From Fagopyrum homotropicum (lineage: Eukaryota > Streptophyta > Magnoliopsida > Caryophyllales > Polygonaceae): a stretch of DNA of 64,000 nucleotides. A model generated the notes under the pieces. That model worked only from the letters and a program-made list of their open reading frames with translations. It ran no database searches and was not told the origin of the DNA. Location: the NCBI GenBank assembly GCA_033239125.1, contig BSWB01000008.1:12988001-13052000 (forward strand). Direction: 5' to 3'. Both the position numbers and the translations under genes were made by a program. Shown here piece by piece: positions 61,800-64,000 of the stretch (position 1 is its first letter; every line of letters starts with the position of its first letter).

Positions 61800-64000
61800 T
61801 TTTTTTTTTGAGAGGATATATGCAGCTGTGTATTATAATAGATCAATATCCGCCAAATCATTAATGACTTGAGGGAATTGATGAAGCCATACATTAGAGG
61901 GAGTTACAATGTCTAAGAGCCTAGCAGCATGATGAGCAACAACGTTTGCCGATCGTCTAACAAGAGAAAAGGAACAACGCGATAAGTTTGGAAGTAACGA
62001 AAGGACATGGTTGCAAACTAACGAAACATAGGTACAATCCGTGGAAAAAGGTGCCTGAGAAAGGATGCGCCAGACTGAGGAAGCGTCGGTTTCGATGACG
62101 ACGTTCCCACCGAAGAATGGAATCGCAGAGAGGACGGCGAATTGCACAGCCCGTGCTTCGGCCAATGAAGAGGACATGTAGCCTTGGCTCAGCTTAGAAG
62201 CAACCATCAGAATCTTCCCTTGGTCATCGCGGAGGACAGCACCCAACCGCACAACTCCATTAGATACCCCTGCATCGGAGTTGAGTTTAAGAGATCCAGG
62301 TGGAGGGCGCATCCAGACTCGGGAGGGGTTCGTCACTGTAGAAGAAGCTGGGAGTCTGGGTGTGGGGCAATGGATGAAATATGAGACAACACGGCGGAAA
62401 CTATCACGTAAGATAGCACCCGAGTGAGGGTGGGGATCATACAGTGACTTATTCCGGTGAGTCCAAGAGATCTAGCAGTTAGTAATGAAGTCACTTGCCC
62501 CGACAGAACCGGAAACCGATCTGATCTCATCAATCACCGACAGTGGGTCAGAACGAGAGGAGGCCATAAAAGCAGGTAAGGAAGAGGAGTTAGCCCATGC
62601 CACCGAAGACTCCGGGCAATAAATCAGAGCGTGCCATAGTGATTCAGTCGCACTGGAGCAGCGAGTGCATAAAGACGATGCAATGGCGTGGCGAGAGTGA
62701 AGGGTATCCATGACCGATAGAAAACCGTTGCAAAGTCTCCAGAGAAAGTGTAAGACTTTTGGAGGCAATTTGTATTTCCAGTTATGCAGCCAACCTGGAG
62801 CATGCGGGACCGACGAAGAGCCCATCTTACCCAGCCAATATGCAGACTTGACGGAGAACTTACCAGAATGGCTAGGGCCCCATACGAGTATGTCTCGCTC
62901 TGTTGGATGAAGCAAGGGAATTTTGATAATACGGTGAACATCAGAAGGGTCAAAAGCAGCCGACATGGCCCCATGGTCCCATTCAAAGTTCATCTGATCG
63001 ATGAATTCCGAAACAAAAATGTCAGACCCCATTACGGGAAGAAGAGTTGGTCTTGAGAAACCAAAATCCGAGGGGATCCAACAAGATTCCGCAGCATTAA
63101 TATCCGAACCATTCCCAACAAGCCAGCCCATGCCTTCCAGGACTAAAGACTTTGCACCCCAAATGCTTTTCCAGGAGAAGCTAGGATTCCATCCCCGATA
63201 AGACAAACAGAAAGTGGTGTTCGAGAAGTACCTTGCCTTAAGAACCGAGTGAACCAGGGAGTTGGGAGAGGAGAGGATGCGCCAACCTTGGCGTGCAAGC
63301 AAAGCGTCATTGAATATTTTGAGATCGCGAAACCCCATACCCCCATGGCTCTTGAGAAGACATAGATCGGACCAACACCGCCAATGGATACGGCGCCGGG
63401 TATCGCTGGAACCCCACCAGAATCTTGCGAGAATGGCGTGAATATCGTCAACTAGAGTCTCCGGAATTTTGTAGATTGACATTAGGTATGTTGGAATACT
63501 TTGGAGGACAGACTTGATCATAATCTCCTTGCCCGCCGATGACAGAAATTTCTCCTTCCATCCTTGAGCCTTTTTCCAAATACGGTCCTTGATATATGAG
63601 AAAATTACCTTTTTCGAACGACCAATAGATGCAGGAATACCCAGGTACTTTGCGTGCCGGTCAACAAGCTCGACCCCCAGTAAATGAGATAAGAGTGAGC
63701 ACTGGTTCTCATCCATATTTTTGCTAAAGGCTACCTCCGATTTCTGCAAGTTTATCTTCTGACCGGAAGCTCTTTCGTAATGACTGAGCAATTCAATTAT
63801 AGTAGAACATTCCCTCGGAGTAGCCTTGGCAAATATTAGACTGTCATCTGCAAAAAATAAGTGTGAGATGAATGGCGCACTACGGCAGACCCGGATACCA
63901 TGGAGACGGTTATTCTCGATAGCTTTGTGGATGATATGGGAGAGACCCTCCGCCCCCAAAATGAACAGAATAGGTGAAAGAGGGTCCCCCTGGCGCAACC
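61800..64000 (-). mobile_element. L1-type LINE, 3' part
   Basis: Minus strand; its 3' end is a run of ten A (61800-61809 as T on the plus strand) joined to the gag of H, and the 5' part is beyond the window. The 3' untranslated region is only about 23 bp. A target duplication cannot be tested. Confidence 0.9.
61833..64000 (-). pseudogene. LINE ORF2 C-terminal half: RT, zf-RVT and RNase H
   Basis: Minus-strand frame open from the window edge to the stop near 61833 except for one TAG at 62472-62474. Domains in order: RT with RQGDPLSPILF and catalytic FADDSLIFAKA, RT thumb and connection (KILNLQKSEVAFS-like INLQKSEVAFSKNMDENQ, HAKYLGIPASIGRSKK, GGMGFRDLKIFNDALLARQG), the zf-RVT region (KLPPKVLHFLWRLCNGFLSV, CTRCSSATESLWHALIYCP), then RNase H with Asp in LKLNSDAGVSNG, Glu in LAEARAVQF and Asp in VVIETDASSVW. 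The protein would reverse-transcribe LINE RNA at a nicked target. RNase H is typical of a plant L1 subgroup. A single stop suggests a young copy. Confidence 0.92.

Overview
The window is plant nuclear DNA made wholly of transposable elements. No cellular gene, rRNA or intact tRNA gene was recognised. The lineages seen (Athila-type and chromovirus Ty3/gypsy elements with tRNA-Met or GGCGCC-type primer sites, an L1-type LINE with an RNase H domain, Helitron, hAT and Mutator-like elements) point to a flowering plant, probably a eudicot, in gene-poor heterochromatin. The species cannot be read from the sequence.

The layout is one deep nest. The outermost layer is G, a decayed minus-strand chromovirus (53634-59724, CRM-like) split by a Mutator-like element (54692-57972) and by H, a plus-strand Athila/Tat-type element (from 59725). 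H is itself cut by a minus-strand LINE (61800 to the window end). Into the integrase of G went F, a minus-strand Tekay-type chromovirus (pieces at 6119-8871, 29573-30654, 39422-39753, 53245-53633). F was hit by A (plus-strand Athila-type, 1-6118, start outside the window), by C (plus-strand CRM-like, 8872-11113 and 28660-29572, 3' half deleted), by E (plus-strand Tekay, 30655-39421, inside the 5' LTR of F) and by D (plus-strand Athila-type, 39754-53244, in the same LTR). B, a 17.5-kb minus-strand Athila-type element (11114-28659), sits in the gag of C and carries a Helitron (13687-16753) and a hAT-type element (24731-26110). A solo LTR of the B family (48005-49732) sits in the downstream ORF of D with a perfect 5-bp target duplication.

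The three Athila-type elements share one plan: LTR, primer site, gag with an Asn-rich tail, protease (D-L-G-A-S), RT (F-M-D-D), RNase H, integrase (cleanly deleted in D), a hairpin CTTGGGAGGCAACCCAAG, an internal TATA box, an ORF of the ATHILA ORF-1 type, a first polypurine tract, a conserved noncoding block, a second hairpin and the LTR-adjacent polypurine tract.

The most unusual observation is that each family carries its own short CG-containing palindrome (A: AAAATCGG/CCGATTTT; B: CCACGGCCGTGG; D: CCTCG-ac-CGAGG; E, F and H: CCGC-cccw-GCGG). In A, B and D clusters of it stand just 5' of the TATA box of both the LTR promoter and the internal promoter, and again about 350-500 bp downstream of each. 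Arms differ between copies but usually stay complementary. This looks like a family-specific regulatory code shared by two promoters. That reading is inference; the positions and motifs are visible directly.
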